Origin: Oscillospiraceae bacterium
GTDB taxonomy: Bacteria; Bacillota; Clostridia; Oscillospirales; Ruminococcaceae
Reading direction: 5' to 3'
Assembly (NCBI GenBank): GCA_029240015.1
Contig: JARBTU010000043.1
Location: forward strand, 1-9,714
DNA: 9,714 bases
Shown here piece by piece: positions 1 to 7,386 of this stretch. Below the pieces are notes generated by a model that did not search any database, was not told where the DNA came from, and worked only from the letters and a program-made list of their open reading frames with translations. Each line of letters begins with the position of its first letter. The first letter of the stretch is position 1. The position numbers were made by a program, and so were the translations under genes.

Positions 1-614
1 TTAAAGTTTACCGGCGCTTGTTTTAACAATTTATAGGCTTCAATCTGGAGGTCATTCCCTTTGGTTTCTTCTTCCCCGATATTAACAAGCCCTACCCTTG
101 GGTTTTTGACCTTAATAATCTTGTTCATATAAACCGAGCCCATGATTCCGAATTGCATGAGCATCTCTGGCTTGCAGTCTAGATTCGCTCCGCCATCCAT
201 CAGCATATAACATCCCTTGTCCGACGGAATGATTGGCGCGAGTGCCGCTCTTTTGATTCCTTTGATTCTTTTAACGATATAAGAAGCTCCCACGACAATG
301 GCTCCTGTGCTCCCTGCGCCAACGAAAGCATCACCTTTGCCCTCTGCGAGCAGTTTGAATGCCACCGCCATAGAACAATCATTTTTTTCTTTCAGGATTC
401 GCACAGGGTTTTCTTCGACATCAATCACGGTCGGGGCATGAACAATATCTATATTATGAAGACTAATATTATTTTTATCCGCAACCTCTTTAATAATGCT
501 TTCATCACCTGTAACGATTATATCGACTCCATGCTGTTTTACCGCCATTTCACACCCTTGCAAAACAGCCAAAGGTGCATTATCTCCGCCAAATCCATCC
601 ACAATAATTTTCAT
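1..614 (-). CDS. plsX: PlsX, phosphate acyltransferase (partial, 3' end missing)
   Basis: PlsX converts acyl-ACP and phosphate to acyl-phosphate, the donor used by PlsY at the first step of membrane phospholipid synthesis; it is a peripheral membrane enzyme. The 204 visible codons read without a stop to the window edge; the family is usually about 330 residues, so roughly the last third is missing. Family landmarks are visible: the N-terminal VDGFGGDNAP (residues 5-14; more often VDAMGGDNAP), VGAGSTGAIV (98-107), LMDGGANLD (138-146) and VGLVNIGEEETKGND (174-188). The ATG at 614 is well supported by a GGAGGG ribosome binding site about 5 nt upstream and by the alignment of the N-terminus with the family. 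It begins 34 nt after the trmFO stop with no terminator between, so it is probably co-transcribed. In many bacteria plsX sits with rpmF and fab genes; whether fab genes follow lies outside the window. Confidence 0.95.
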   Translation of the reverse strand, partial: MKIIVDGFGGDNAPLAVLQGCEMAVKQHGVDIIVTGDESIIKEVADKNNISLHNIDIVHAPTVIDVEENPVRILKEKNDCSMAVAFKLLAEGKGDAFVGAGSTGAIVVGASYIVKRIKGIKRAALAPIIPSDKGCYMLMDGGANLDCKPEMLMQFGIMGSVYMNKIIKVKNPRVGLVNIGEEETKGNDLQIEAYKLLKQAPVNF

Positions 615-648
615 TTTTGTCCCTCCGTCTATACTGGATGACACTGAG

Positions 649-1956
649 TCATTCGTACTGTACCAAGCATTCTTTCAGGCTGTCTATCCCTCTTGATGCA
701 ATCGTCTGATAACGAAGCTTTTTGTCTTTTATTCTTTCCGGCAAGCTTGGAAGTATCCCCATGTTACAGCCCATTGGCTGAAAATTTTGCACGGTTTCAT
801 CACTTATGTAATGTGACAACGCCCCTAACATGGTGTCTCGAGGCAAGACAATCGGCTCTTTCCCGAGCAATATTCTCGACAGATTTTTGCCTGCCAAAAT
901 TCCGCTTGCGGCAGACTCTATGTATCCTTCCACGCCTGTTATCTGTCCTGCAAAATAAATTCTTTTTTCTTTTTTAAGATTAAAACTGTTGTCCAAAAGC
1001 CTTGGACTGTCTATAAAAGTATTGCGGTGCATGACGCCGTACCGAACGATTTCAGAACCCTCAAGCCCGGGAATCAACGAAAAAACCCGTTTTTGTTCTC
1101 CGAATTTCAAGTTTGTCTGAAATCCGACCAGATTATAAAGTGTTCCTTCTGCATTTTCTTTGCGAAGCTGAACGACCGCCCACGGCCTTTTTCCTGTCTT
1201 AGGGTCTGTCAGTCCGACCGGTTTTAACGGTCCGAACCGAAGCGTGTCCTGCCCTCTTTTTGCCATGACTTCCACCGGCATACAGCCTTCATAAACTTTC
1301 ATGGATGCCTTGTCAAATTCTTTTAAAGGTGCAATCTCCGCATTGATGAGTTGGTTGTAAAACAACTCATACTCCTCTTTATCCATCGGGCAGTTGATAT
1401 AATCATCGTCGCCTTTCCCATATCGGGATGCAAAAAAAGCTTTGTCAAAATCAATGCTTTCCGCAGTCACGATTGGTGCGGCGGCATCAAAAAAACTTAA
1501 ATACTCAACACCCAGCAGCTCTTTTATGCTTGCAGCGAAGGCATCGCTCGTAAGCGGTCCTGTTGCAATTATACAATATCCGCTTGAAATTCGGGTTAAT
1601 TCCTCATGAATAATATTTATATTTGAATGTGATTTGATTTTTTGTGTCACGAGGTCAGAAAATTTTTCGCGATCCACAGCAAGGGCTCCTCCCGCGGCAA
1701 CGGCGGTCTTTTTCGCACATTCCACGATAATCGAACCCAACAGTTCCATCTCGTGCTTCAAGAGTCCAGCGGCGGAGTCAATCCTCTCCGCTTTAAGCGA
1801 GTTGGAACAAACCAATTCCGCAAACCCATCATAACTATGTGCTGGAGAATGCTTTTTTGGCTTTTGCTCGTATAAGTCGACCTGTACTCCGTTATTGGCA
1901 AGCTGCCATGCGGCCTCGCATCCGGCAAGTCCCGCTCCGATAACGCTGACTTTCAT
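649..1956 (-). CDS. trmFO: TrmFO, folate-dependent tRNA m5U54 methyltransferase
   Basis: TrmFO (Gid) is a cytoplasmic flavoenzyme that makes 5-methyluridine at position 54 of the tRNA T-loop, taking the carbon from methylenetetrahydrofolate instead of S-adenosylmethionine. The protein is 435 residues, normal for the family. It opens with the FAD-binding Rossmann motif VIGAGLAG (5-12), has VCSNSLKAE (49-57) holding Cys50, and YEGCMPVEVMAKRG (222-235) holding Cys225. These match the two catalytic cysteines known in Bacillus and Thermus TrmFO. A C-terminal GQITGVEGYIES segment is the second FAD contact region. The ATG at 1956 shares its A with the topA TGA stop (TGATG), which suggests translational coupling. 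A UUG one codon earlier (1959) is also possible, because the AGAGG site (1973-1969) lies 12 nt from the ATG but 9 nt from the UUG; this changes only one residue. The trmFO-after-topA order is common in Bacillota. Confidence 0.97.
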   Translation of the reverse strand: MKVSVIGAGLAGCEAAWQLANNGVQVDLYEQKPKKHSPAHSYDGFAELVCSNSLKAERIDSAAGLLKHEMELLGSIIVECAKKTAVAAGGALAVDREKFSDLVTQKIKSHSNINIIHEELTRISSGYCIIATGPLTSDAFAASIKELLGVEYLSFFDAAAPIVTAESIDFDKAFFASRYGKGDDDYINCPMDKEEYELFYNQLINAEIAPLKEFDKASMKVYEGCMPVEVMAKRGQDTLRFGPLKPVGLTDPKTGKRPWAVVQLRKENAEGTLYNLVGFQTNLKFGEQKRVFSLIPGLEGSEIVRYGVMHRNTFIDSPRLLDNSFNLKKEKRIYFAGQITGVEGYIESAASGILAGKNLSRILLGKEPIVLPRDTMLGALSHYISDETVQNFQPMGCNMGILPSLPERIKDKKLRYQTIASRGIDSLKECLVQYE

Positions 1957-4037
1957 CAATCTTTTAAACCTCTTTCATAATCGCAGCTTTCTTTTGCGCA
2001 ATAAATCTTGCCCATTTTCCCGCGTTTCTTCAACAATGTTTCGCCGCACTTCGGACAATTTTCTTTCATCGGCTCATCCCATGTCATAAATCCACACTTT
2101 GGATTGTTTTCGCATCCAAAATATTTCTTGCCTGTCTTCGATTTTTTCTCTAATATCTTTAAACCGCAAAGCGGGCACCTCCCACCTGTTTCGGTAACTA
2201 TTTTCTTAGTGTTCTTACATTCGGGGAAACCAGGACAAGCCAAAAACTTGCCAAACCGTCCGATTTTAATGACCATCTTTCTTCCGCAAAGCTCACAGTC
2301 AATGTCCGTTTCTTCGTCTGGAACCTTGACGCGCTCGCCTTCCATGTCTTTTTCGGCTTTGGTCAGCGTTTTTTCAAAATCACCATAAAAGTCACTTAAT
2401 GTGCTCACCCAGTTCTTGTTGCCTTCTTCGACCTTGTCCAAATTGCCTTCCATCTTGGCAGTGAAATCCACATCAACAATGTTGGGAAAACGATCTTTCA
2501 TAAGCTGTGTAGTAACTTCCCCTAAGGCAGTCGGCTTGAGTTGCTTGGCATCACGCTCAACATAGCTTCTGTGAATCACCGTAGTGATTGTGGCGGCATA
2601 GGTACTTGGTCGCCCGATTCCGTTTTCTTCAAGTGCTTTAATAAGAGAAGCTTCTGTAAACCGTGGGGGCGGCTGAGTGAAGTGCTGGTTGCCCAGCAGA
2701 CTTTTTAACTTTAAAATGTCACCCTCTGTTAGCGCAGGAAGCTTTCCTTCTTCTTCAACCTCTTCGTCTTTTCCTTCCTCATAAAGGACGGTAAACCCAT
2801 CAAATTTTACACTGTATCCGGATGCCTTAAACAAATAGTCGTTGGCGTAAATTTCAGCAGAAACCGTATCCAATAACGCATTCGCCATCTGGCTTGCAAT
2901 AAATCTTTCCCAAATCAGCTTATAAAGCTTATATTGATCGGTAGTGAGTGACGCCTTAAGTTGGTCTGGAGAGAGTTCCGGCATTGTCGGACGTATCGCC
3001 TCATGCGCGTCCTGAGAATTCGCCTTCGATTTATAAACTTTTGCCGTTTGCGGGATATATTCTTTTCCGTATTTCGTCTCAATAAAAGTGTACGCGGCGG
3101 TTCTTGCTTCTTCCGAGATTCTCAGCGAGTCGGTACGCATATAGGTGATAAGACCTGTTGCACCCAAATCTGCGAGTTCGATTCCCTCATAAAGCTCCTG
3201 AGCCGCTTTCATGGTTCTCCTTGCTTGAAAACCAAGTTTTCTTGATGCTTCCTGTTGCATGGTCGATGTAGTAAAAGGAGGTGCTGCAGATTTCTTTCGA
3301 ACGCCTTTTTTAACCGTTCCAACAACAAAATCAGCGCCTTCTAATTTTGCCAAAATCTCGTCCGATTGTTCTTTAGATTTAATTTCAATTTTATTTCCCT
3401 TTTGACCATAAAATTTTGCAGGGAAAGCTTTTTTAGCCTGCTTTGTGTTAAGCAGTGCGTCAATGGTCCAGTATTCTTCTGCGACAAAATCCCGAATCTC
3501 CAGTTCACGGTCGACTATTAACCGAACAGCCACAGACTGAACACGGCCGGCAGAAAGTCCGCGTCTAACTTTTTTCCACAAAAACGGGCTTAATTTATAG
3601 CCTACGATTCTGTCGAGTATCCTTCTCGCCTGCTGTGCATTTACAAGATCCAAGTCAATTTTTCTCGGACTTTCCATTCCCGAATGCACCCCTGATTTGG
3701 TAATCTCGTTAAATGTAACCCGGTTTTCTTCGCTGACTTCGAGCCCCAAAATATGCGCAAGATGCCATGAAATCGCCTCTCCCTCTCGGTCGGGGTCGGT
3801 TGCAAGATATACTTTTTCTGATTTTTTAGCTTGTTTCTTTAAGCTTTTTATAAGATCTTCCTGTGTTTTAATGTTTATATATTGAGGTTCAAAATTGTTT
3901 TCGATATCTACGCCCATTTTTGTCTTGGGAAGATCACGAATATGTCCCATGCTTGCAACAACTTCAAAACCGTTTCCTAAATATTTTTTTATCGTCTTTG
4001 CCTTCGCAGGCGACTCCACTATCACTAAATCGGACAT
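1956..4037 (-). CDS. topA: DNA topoisomerase I (type IA)
   Basis: This enzyme relaxes negative supercoils by cutting one strand, passing the other and resealing. The 693-residue protein is typical of Bacillota TopA. The Toprim domain starts with VIVESPAKAKTI (5-16, Glu8) and carries the metal-binding triad in TDPDREGEAISWHL (Asp81, Asp83, Glu85). The active-site segment GLITYMRTDSLRIS places the nucleophile at Tyr299 with Arg301 beside it. SAGRVQSVAVRL (162-173) and NGIGRPSTYA (472-481) are further family landmarks. The tail holds three four-cysteine zinc ribbons: Cys581/584/601/607, Cys621/624/642/648 and Cys661/664/680/685, all intact. An acidic stretch (EEGKDEEVEEEG, 420-431) lies in a loop region. 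The ATG at 4037 has an AGGTGG ribosome binding site about 7 nt upstream and begins the conserved N-terminus. It lies between dprA and trmFO, a classic Bacillota order. Confidence 0.98.
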   Translation of the reverse strand: MSDLVIVESPAKAKTIKKYLGNGFEVVASMGHIRDLPKTKMGVDIENNFEPQYINIKTQEDLIKSLKKQAKKSEKVYLATDPDREGEAISWHLAHILGLEVSEENRVTFNEITKSGVHSGMESPRKIDLDLVNAQQARRILDRIVGYKLSPFLWKKVRRGLSAGRVQSVAVRLIVDRELEIRDFVAEEYWTIDALLNTKQAKKAFPAKFYGQKGNKIEIKSKEQSDEILAKLEGADFVVGTVKKGVRKKSAAPPFTTSTMQQEASRKLGFQARRTMKAAQELYEGIELADLGATGLITYMRTDSLRISEEARTAAYTFIETKYGKEYIPQTAKVYKSKANSQDAHEAIRPTMPELSPDQLKASLTTDQYKLYKLIWERFIASQMANALLDTVSAEIYANDYLFKASGYSVKFDGFTVLYEEGKDEEVEEEGKLPALTEGDILKLKSLLGNQHFTQPPPRFTEASLIKALEENGIGRPSTYAATITTVIHRSYVERDAKQLKPTALGEVTTQLMKDRFPNIVDVDFTAKMEGNLDKVEEGNKNWVSTLSDFYGDFEKTLTKAEKDMEGERVKVPDEETDIDCELCGRKMVIKIGRFGKFLACPGFPECKNTKKIVTETGGRCPLCGLKILEKKSKTGKKYFGCENNPKCGFMTWDEPMKENCPKCGETLLKKRGKMGKIYCAKESCDYERGLKD

Positions 4038-4060
4038 TTTTCAACCACCTAATCAAATTT

Positions 4061-4074
4061 ATTGTTATAACAAT
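4061..4074. repeat. 14-bp perfect palindrome ahead of topA
   Basis: ATTGTTATAACAAT is a perfect inverted repeat with no spacer, lying in the 73-nt gap between dprA and topA, 23 nt upstream of the topA start codon. Its symmetry and place suggest a possible operator. It contains TATAAC on the coding strand, which could act as a -10 element, but I found no convincing -35 at proper spacing. It resembles half-sites of known AT-rich operators such as the clostridial Rex type (TTGTTAA-N4-TTAACAA), but lacks the 4-nt spacer, so no regulator is assigned. Confidence 0.4.
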
Positions 4075-4110
4075 ACTGCAACCATTTTCCATAAGCTCGC
4101 ACAGCACCGT

Positions 4111-5337
4111 TTAATTCTCGTTTTCATTGTCAGCCAATCCAAATCGCCTTCCAGAATAGCTGGAAACTACCCCCACAATCTCCAACTCCGTTAAAACAGA
4201 CAGAAGTTTATCCATGCTCAATCCCGTCTTTAACGAAATCTCTTCTATGTGAATCGGCTCAAAATCCAAAACTTCGTATACTCTCAACGCGTTTTCATCC
4301 AGTCCATCTGGCAGATTCGGTTTTTGTCTTTCATGTTTCCTCTCAGAATCGGCATTCTTATTATATGTAGATTTCTCGTCAGAAACCTTCAATTCTGTAT
4401 ATGAAACTTGTTTTTGATCTTTGATACTATTTAATATTTTTTCAACATCCAGTTTATGCGCATAACTTAAATAATATTGAAGTAAAATATCGGACGGATG
4501 GTAAACTGCAATCGCTCCATCTCTTAGATATTTTACGACGCCCGCATATTTAGGGTTCCCATAAACCAGCGGGTTGACACAAAAAATTTCTTTTCCCTGT
4601 TGCAGGGCATGCTCTGCCGTAATCAATGCGCCGCTTCGCTCGGGTGCTTCTGTAATCAGAACACTTACTGCAAGTCCTGCCATCAGCCTGTTTCTGATGG
4701 GAAAATATCTTCCCGTGACGCCTGTTCCCGGAGGAAGTTCGCTTATTAAGGCTCCATTTTTAAGAATCTCTTTTTTCAGTGCGGCATTTTTTAACGGATA
4801 ATTGACATCCAGACCACATCCAAGGACAGCTAACGTCCTGCCATTTGCTTTGAGCGCGCCCCTGTGTGCATACTCATCAATGCCAACCGCACATCCGCTG
4901 ATAATTGTCATCCCAACGTTCGCAAGTTCATAACAAAGATTACCGGTAACTGTTTTTCCATAATCGCTTGCATTACGGGTTCCAACAACCGCAATAGACG
5001 GACATTCGTCTATATCATCGATGTTCCCCCAAGCATAAATAACCGGAGGTGTGCCGAAAATCGTCTTGAGTCGATTGGGAAAACGCTCATCATCCTGAGT
5101 CAAAATCGTAATTTCAAGGCGTTCACAATCTGATATGATTTGTTCCGCGCGCTCCATGGACGTAGCTTTTGCTGTCTTCTTCTGTGTGTCCGTCAAAAAG
5201 TCGACGCCATCAAAATCATTTTCTCTTAAATTATAAAATTGCTCGATATCTTCGTATTCAGAGATAATCTTGTTGGTCGCTTCGTCCCCTTTCGGAATTG
5301 CTTCCGACAGCCAAATCCAGTGCCTCAAATCAGCCAT
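4111..5337 (-). CDS. dprA: DprA/Smf, DNA-processing protein
   Basis: DprA binds incoming single-stranded DNA during natural transformation, protects it and loads RecA; it is also widespread in bacteria with no known competence. The 408-residue product has an N-terminal helical region (about 1-75), a Rossmann-like domain and a C-terminal winged helix (about 345-408, ENALRVYEVLDFEPIHIEEI onward). Core signatures are SIAVVGTRNASDYG (114-127), SGCAVGIDEYAHRGAL (147-162), VLGCGLDVNYP (171-181), FPIRNRLMAGL (212-222) and ITEAPERSGALITAEHAL (228-245). The start is chosen at the ATG at 5337: it has GGGGG 7 nt upstream, and MADLRHWIWLS fits the usual N-terminus of the family. An alternative ATG at 5367, in a TAATG overlap with the methyltransferase stop, would add ten residues (MRFWEYGGHV) but lacks a clear ribosome binding site. 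Co-transcribed with the methyltransferase upstream. No other competence gene is in view. Confidence 0.95.
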   Translation of the reverse strand: MADLRHWIWLSEAIPKGDEATNKIISEYEDIEQFYNLRENDFDGVDFLTDTQKKTAKATSMERAEQIISDCERLEITILTQDDERFPNRLKTIFGTPPVIYAWGNIDDIDECPSIAVVGTRNASDYGKTVTGNLCYELANVGMTIISGCAVGIDEYAHRGALKANGRTLAVLGCGLDVNYPLKNAALKKEILKNGALISELPPGTGVTGRYFPIRNRLMAGLAVSVLITEAPERSGALITAEHALQQGKEIFCVNPLVYGNPKYAGVVKYLRDGAIAVYHPSDILLQYYLSYAHKLDVEKILNSIKDQKQVSYTELKVSDEKSTYNKNADSERKHERQKPNLPDGLDENALRVYEVLDFEPIHIEEISLKTGLSMDKLLSVLTELEIVGVVSSYSGRRFGLADNENEN

Positions 5338-5366
5338 AACATGTCCCCCATACTCCCAGAATCTCA

Positions 5367-6164
5367 TTACTGATCTTTGCTGAGTTCCCACATTAAGATG
5401 CTTGCCGCAACCGCAGCGTTCAAAGACTCTGCCTTTCCCTTCATCCTGATCGTAACCTTTTTTTTGCAAGCTTTTACCAAATCTTTATCAAGTCCGTTCC
5501 CTTCATTTCCAATACATATGATAAACGGACGCTGACTATTTTGGCTTACATCGTTTACCGACTGTGCGTCTTCATCAATAACCGCAGCCATAGTATCAAC
5601 ATCAGCCCCGATATTATTGATAAATCTCACAGCATCCTCAACAACCAGCATGTCCATTCTAAGCAAAGAACCCATTGTAGAACGAACGACTTTTGGGTTA
5701 TATATATCACAGCAGTCTTGGGTCAATATGACACCGTCAAAGCCTAAAGCGTCTGCTGTTCTTATAATCGTCCCTAAGTTACCGGGGTCTTGGATACTGC
5801 ACAACATGACAAAAGACCTTTTATTGTATATTGTATCAACGTTAATATGTTTGTCAAGCTTTTTGCACACACAAAATATCCCTTGAGGGGTTTTTGTATC
5901 CGACATTTTGCTTTCCAGCTCTTGTGAGATAATAAAAAAATCTTTGCATCTTCGGCTGATTTCTTCTAACTTGTCATAATATTTTTCATAGCAGTCCTTT
6001 GTTACAAAAACTTTCTCAATCTCTATCCCTTCGCAAAACGCCTCAAGGCATATTTTAATTCCTTCTATTGCAAAAACACCGGCATGAGCCCGTTCTTTTT
6101 TGCTGCCGCATAACTTTACATATTCCTTAACGTGGCTGTTCTCCCTGCTTTTAATATACTCCAT
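5367..6164 (-). CDS. TrmH/SpoU-family RNA 2'-O-ribose methyltransferase (RlmB-like)
   Basis: This SAM-dependent enzyme methylates the 2'-hydroxyl of a ribose in rRNA or tRNA. The 265-residue protein has an N-terminal substrate-binding domain of the L30e-like type (about 1-100, with FAIEGIKICLEAF at 31-43), then a trefoil-knotted SPOUT domain. The three SpoU motifs are clear: motif 1 in IQDPGNLGTIIRTADALGF (124-142, Asn129 and Arg135), motif 2 in IICIGNEGNGL (215-225), and motif 3 in MKGKAESLNAAVAASILMWE (241-260). The knot motifs that bind SAM are intact, so the enzyme should be active. The target nucleotide cannot be read from sequence; the relatives next to the L20 gene in Bacillota (YsgA-like) are mostly annotated only as TrmH family. 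The ATG at 6164 has a GAAGGG site about 6 nt upstream. Its place after rplT suits a role in ribosome maturation, which is an inference. Confidence 0.93.
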   Translation of the reverse strand: MEYIKSRENSHVKEYVKLCGSKKERAHAGVFAIEGIKICLEAFCEGIEIEKVFVTKDCYEKYYDKLEEISRRCKDFFIISQELESKMSDTKTPQGIFCVCKKLDKHINVDTIYNKRSFVMLCSIQDPGNLGTIIRTADALGFDGVILTQDCCDIYNPKVVRSTMGSLLRMDMLVVEDAVRFINNIGADVDTMAAVIDEDAQSVNDVSQNSQRPFIICIGNEGNGLDKDLVKACKKKVTIRMKGKAESLNAAVAASILMWELSKDQ

Positions 6165-6183
6165 GTCTAGCCCTTCTCATACG

Positions 6184-6225
6184 GTGTTTTATACGAAAAC
6201 ACGCCCGAGTCATATGACACGGGCG
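6184..6225 (-). terminator. two overlapping hairpins between rplT and the methyltransferase gene
   Basis: Read on the coding strand, the first hairpin (6225-6202) has arms CGCCCG and CGGGCG around the self-complementary GTCATATGAC, with one T-T mismatch. It is followed by GTGTTTT. A second hairpin (6202-6184) pairs GTGTTTT with AAAACAC over a 5-nt loop. The GC-rich stem plus a short U run looks like a weak intrinsic terminator after rplT, but the U run is only four long and can itself be drawn into the second stem. It may give partial termination or act as a processing site that keeps ribosomal protein output above that of the downstream genes. Confidence 0.5.
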
Positions 6226-6238
6226 CTATGATTTCTCA

Positions 6239-6592
6239 TTATATTGCAGATTTTGCTTTTTCACAAAGTGCAGCAAACGCAACAGCATCATTGATCGCTA
6301 TTTCAGACAACATTTTACGGTTCAAAGTGATGTTTGATTTTTTAAGACCGTTCATAAATGTCGAGTAATTCATGCCATTTAGTTTGCAGCCGGCAGAAAT
6401 TCTTGTAATCCAAAGACTTCTGAAATTACGTTTTTTCTGTTTACGACCAATATAAGCATATTGACCGGATTTCATTACAGCTTCTTTTGCTGTTTTGAAC
6501 AGTTTAGATTTGCCGCCCCAGTATCCTTTAGCCAATTTGAGAACTTTTTTTCTTCTCTTGCGGGTCATCATTGCTCCCTTAACACGAGCCAT
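6239..6592 (-). CDS. rplT: 50S ribosomal protein L20
   Basis: L20 binds 23S rRNA early in 50S assembly and is the usual feedback regulator of the infC-rpmI-rplT operon. The 117-residue length is standard. The basic, extended N-terminal tail (MARVKGAMMTRKRRKKVLKL) and the following AKGYWGGKSKLFKTAKEAVMK (21-41) are diagnostic, as are YIGRKQKKRNFRSLWITRI (47-65) and the NGMNYSTFMNGLKK segment in the globular C-terminal half. The ATG at 6592 has a GGAGG site 8 nt upstream. It lies 45 nt after rpmI. It is the likely ligand of the leader described upstream of infC; this is inferred from the family and not visible in the protein itself. Confidence 0.99.
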   Translation of the reverse strand: MARVKGAMMTRKRRKKVLKLAKGYWGGKSKLFKTAKEAVMKSGQYAYIGRKQKKRNFRSLWITRISAGCKLNGMNYSTFMNGLKKSNITLNRKMLSEIAINDAVAFAALCEKAKSAI

Positions 6593-6637
6593 AGTTTATA
6601 CCTCCAAAAATCGGTTAGTTTTAAAAATTTATAGCTA

Positions 6638-6835
6638 TTATTTGTAAGGAATCAGCAATTTTATTGCAGGAACGTTTGTCTTGTCTGCATATGCACCCTT
6701 ACGCAAGTTTCTTTTACGTTTAGTTGATTTCTTGTTCAAGATATGTGACTTATATGCGTGCGCACGTTTCACTTTACCGCTTTTAGTAAGATTGAAACGT
6801 TTTTTTGCACCGCTGTGTGTCTTAACCTTTGGCAT
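6638..6835 (-). CDS. rpmI: 50S ribosomal protein L35
   Basis: L35 is a small basic protein of the large ribosomal subunit. The 65-residue product begins MPKVKTHSGAKKRFNLTKSG, the family signature, and continues with KVKRAHAYKSHILNKKSTKR and the closing NVPAIKLLIPYK. Length and composition are standard. The ATG at 6835 has a strong AAGGAGG site about 7 nt upstream, inside the 18-nt gap after infC, so it is translated from the same mRNA as IF-3. Confidence 0.99.
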   Translation of the reverse strand: MPKVKTHSGAKKRFNLTKSGKVKRAHAYKSHILNKKSTKRKRNLRKGAYADKTNVPAIKLLIPYK

Positions 6836-6853
6836 ATTTTATCCTCCTTATTT

Positions 6854-7375
6854 CTATTTAACTGGCTTAGACGCAATAAACATAGCCAAGCTACGACCTT
6901 CCATTTTAGGTTGTTTTTCCACAACACCATGTTCAGACACAGCTTCTTTAAACTTGTCTAAAAGGCCGTTACCCAAATGAGTATGTGCCATTTCACGTCC
7001 GCGAAATCTAATTGAAACCTTAACCTTATCACCCGATTGTAAAAACTTAAGGGCATGGCTGACCTTTGTGTTAAAATCGTGCGTATCAATGTTTAAAGAC
7101 ATTCTGATTTCTTTTACATCAACGGTTTTTTGGTTTTTCCTTGCTTCCTTGTCGCGTTTTGCTTGTTCAAAACGGAACTTGCCGTAATCCATGATACGAC
7201 AAACAGGCGGCTGTGCCTGCGGAGCAATCTTCACCAAATCCAAATTTTTGTCAGCAGCGATTTTTAAAGCATCTCTTGTTGCAAGGATGCCAAGCTGACC
7301 TCCGTCTGAATCCACAACGCGAATTTCTCTGTCACGAATTTCCTCATTAATGAGCAGTTCTTGTTTGCTAATAAT
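6854..7375 (-). CDS. infC: Translation initiation factor IF-3, AUU start codon
   Basis: IF-3 binds the 30S subunit, blocks premature 50S joining and proofreads start codon and initiator tRNA. The protein is 173 residues when started at the ATT at 7375: MISKQELLINEEIRDREIRV followed by VDSDGGQLGI. This matches the Bacillus subtilis N-terminus (MISKDFIINEQIRAREVR). The N-terminal domain runs to about residue 75 and ends in the signature PPVCRIMDYGKFRFEQAK; the C-terminal 30S-binding domain (about 85-173) includes DVKEIRMSLNIDTHDFNTK and KPKMEGR-like QPKMEGRSLAMF. No ATG, GTG or TTG lies in frame between the upstream in-frame stop and this ATT. A GGAGG site (7386-7382) lies 6 nt before it. The first conventional start codon in frame is a GTG 20 codons inside (7315), which would delete conserved residues and has no proper ribosome binding site position. 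The rare start implies self-control, since IF-3 discriminates against AUU initiation. Confidence 0.97.
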   Translation of the reverse strand: MISKQELLINEEIRDREIRVVDSDGGQLGILATRDALKIAADKNLDLVKIAPQAQPPVCRIMDYGKFRFEQAKRDKEARKNQKTVDVKEIRMSLNIDTHDFNTKVSHALKFLQSGDKVKVSIRFRGREMAHTHLGNGLLDKFKEAVSEHGVVEKQPKMEGRSLAMFIASKPVK

Positions 7376-7386
7376 AAAGCACCTCC
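7373..7386 (-). promoter_or_regulatory. infC ribosome binding site and AUU start
   Basis: The site GGAGG (7386-7382) stands 6 nt before ATT (7375-7373), and a second ATT codon follows. A small hairpin (AACCTA/TAGGTT, 7406-7389, 6-nt loop) ends two bases upstream of the GGAGG and may affect ribosome access. A strong ribosome binding site paired with a non-canonical start is what is known for infC in Bacillus and E. coli, where IF-3 represses its own translation. Confidence 0.85.

Noticed and set aside
2008..2388. 126-codon open frame on the plus strand opposite topA
   Set aside because: It is antisense to the conserved zinc-ribbon tail of topA, shows no recognisable domain and follows from the codon pattern of the real gene. 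Other plus-strand frames across the window are of the same kind.
4061..4074. Rex, Fur or PerR operator assignment for the palindrome
   Set aside because: The sequence shares AT-rich half-sites with some of these but not their spacer or length, so naming a regulator is not supported.
5338..5469. N-terminal extension of DprA into the methyltransferase gene
   Set aside because: The extra residues overlap the conserved motif 3 end of the methyltransferase in another frame and resemble no DprA; the open frame there is a shadow.
6854..7315. IF-3 starting at the GTG at 7315 (153 residues)
   Set aside because: It drops 20 residues that match the conserved IF-3 N-terminus, while the ATT at 7375 has a proper ribosome binding site.
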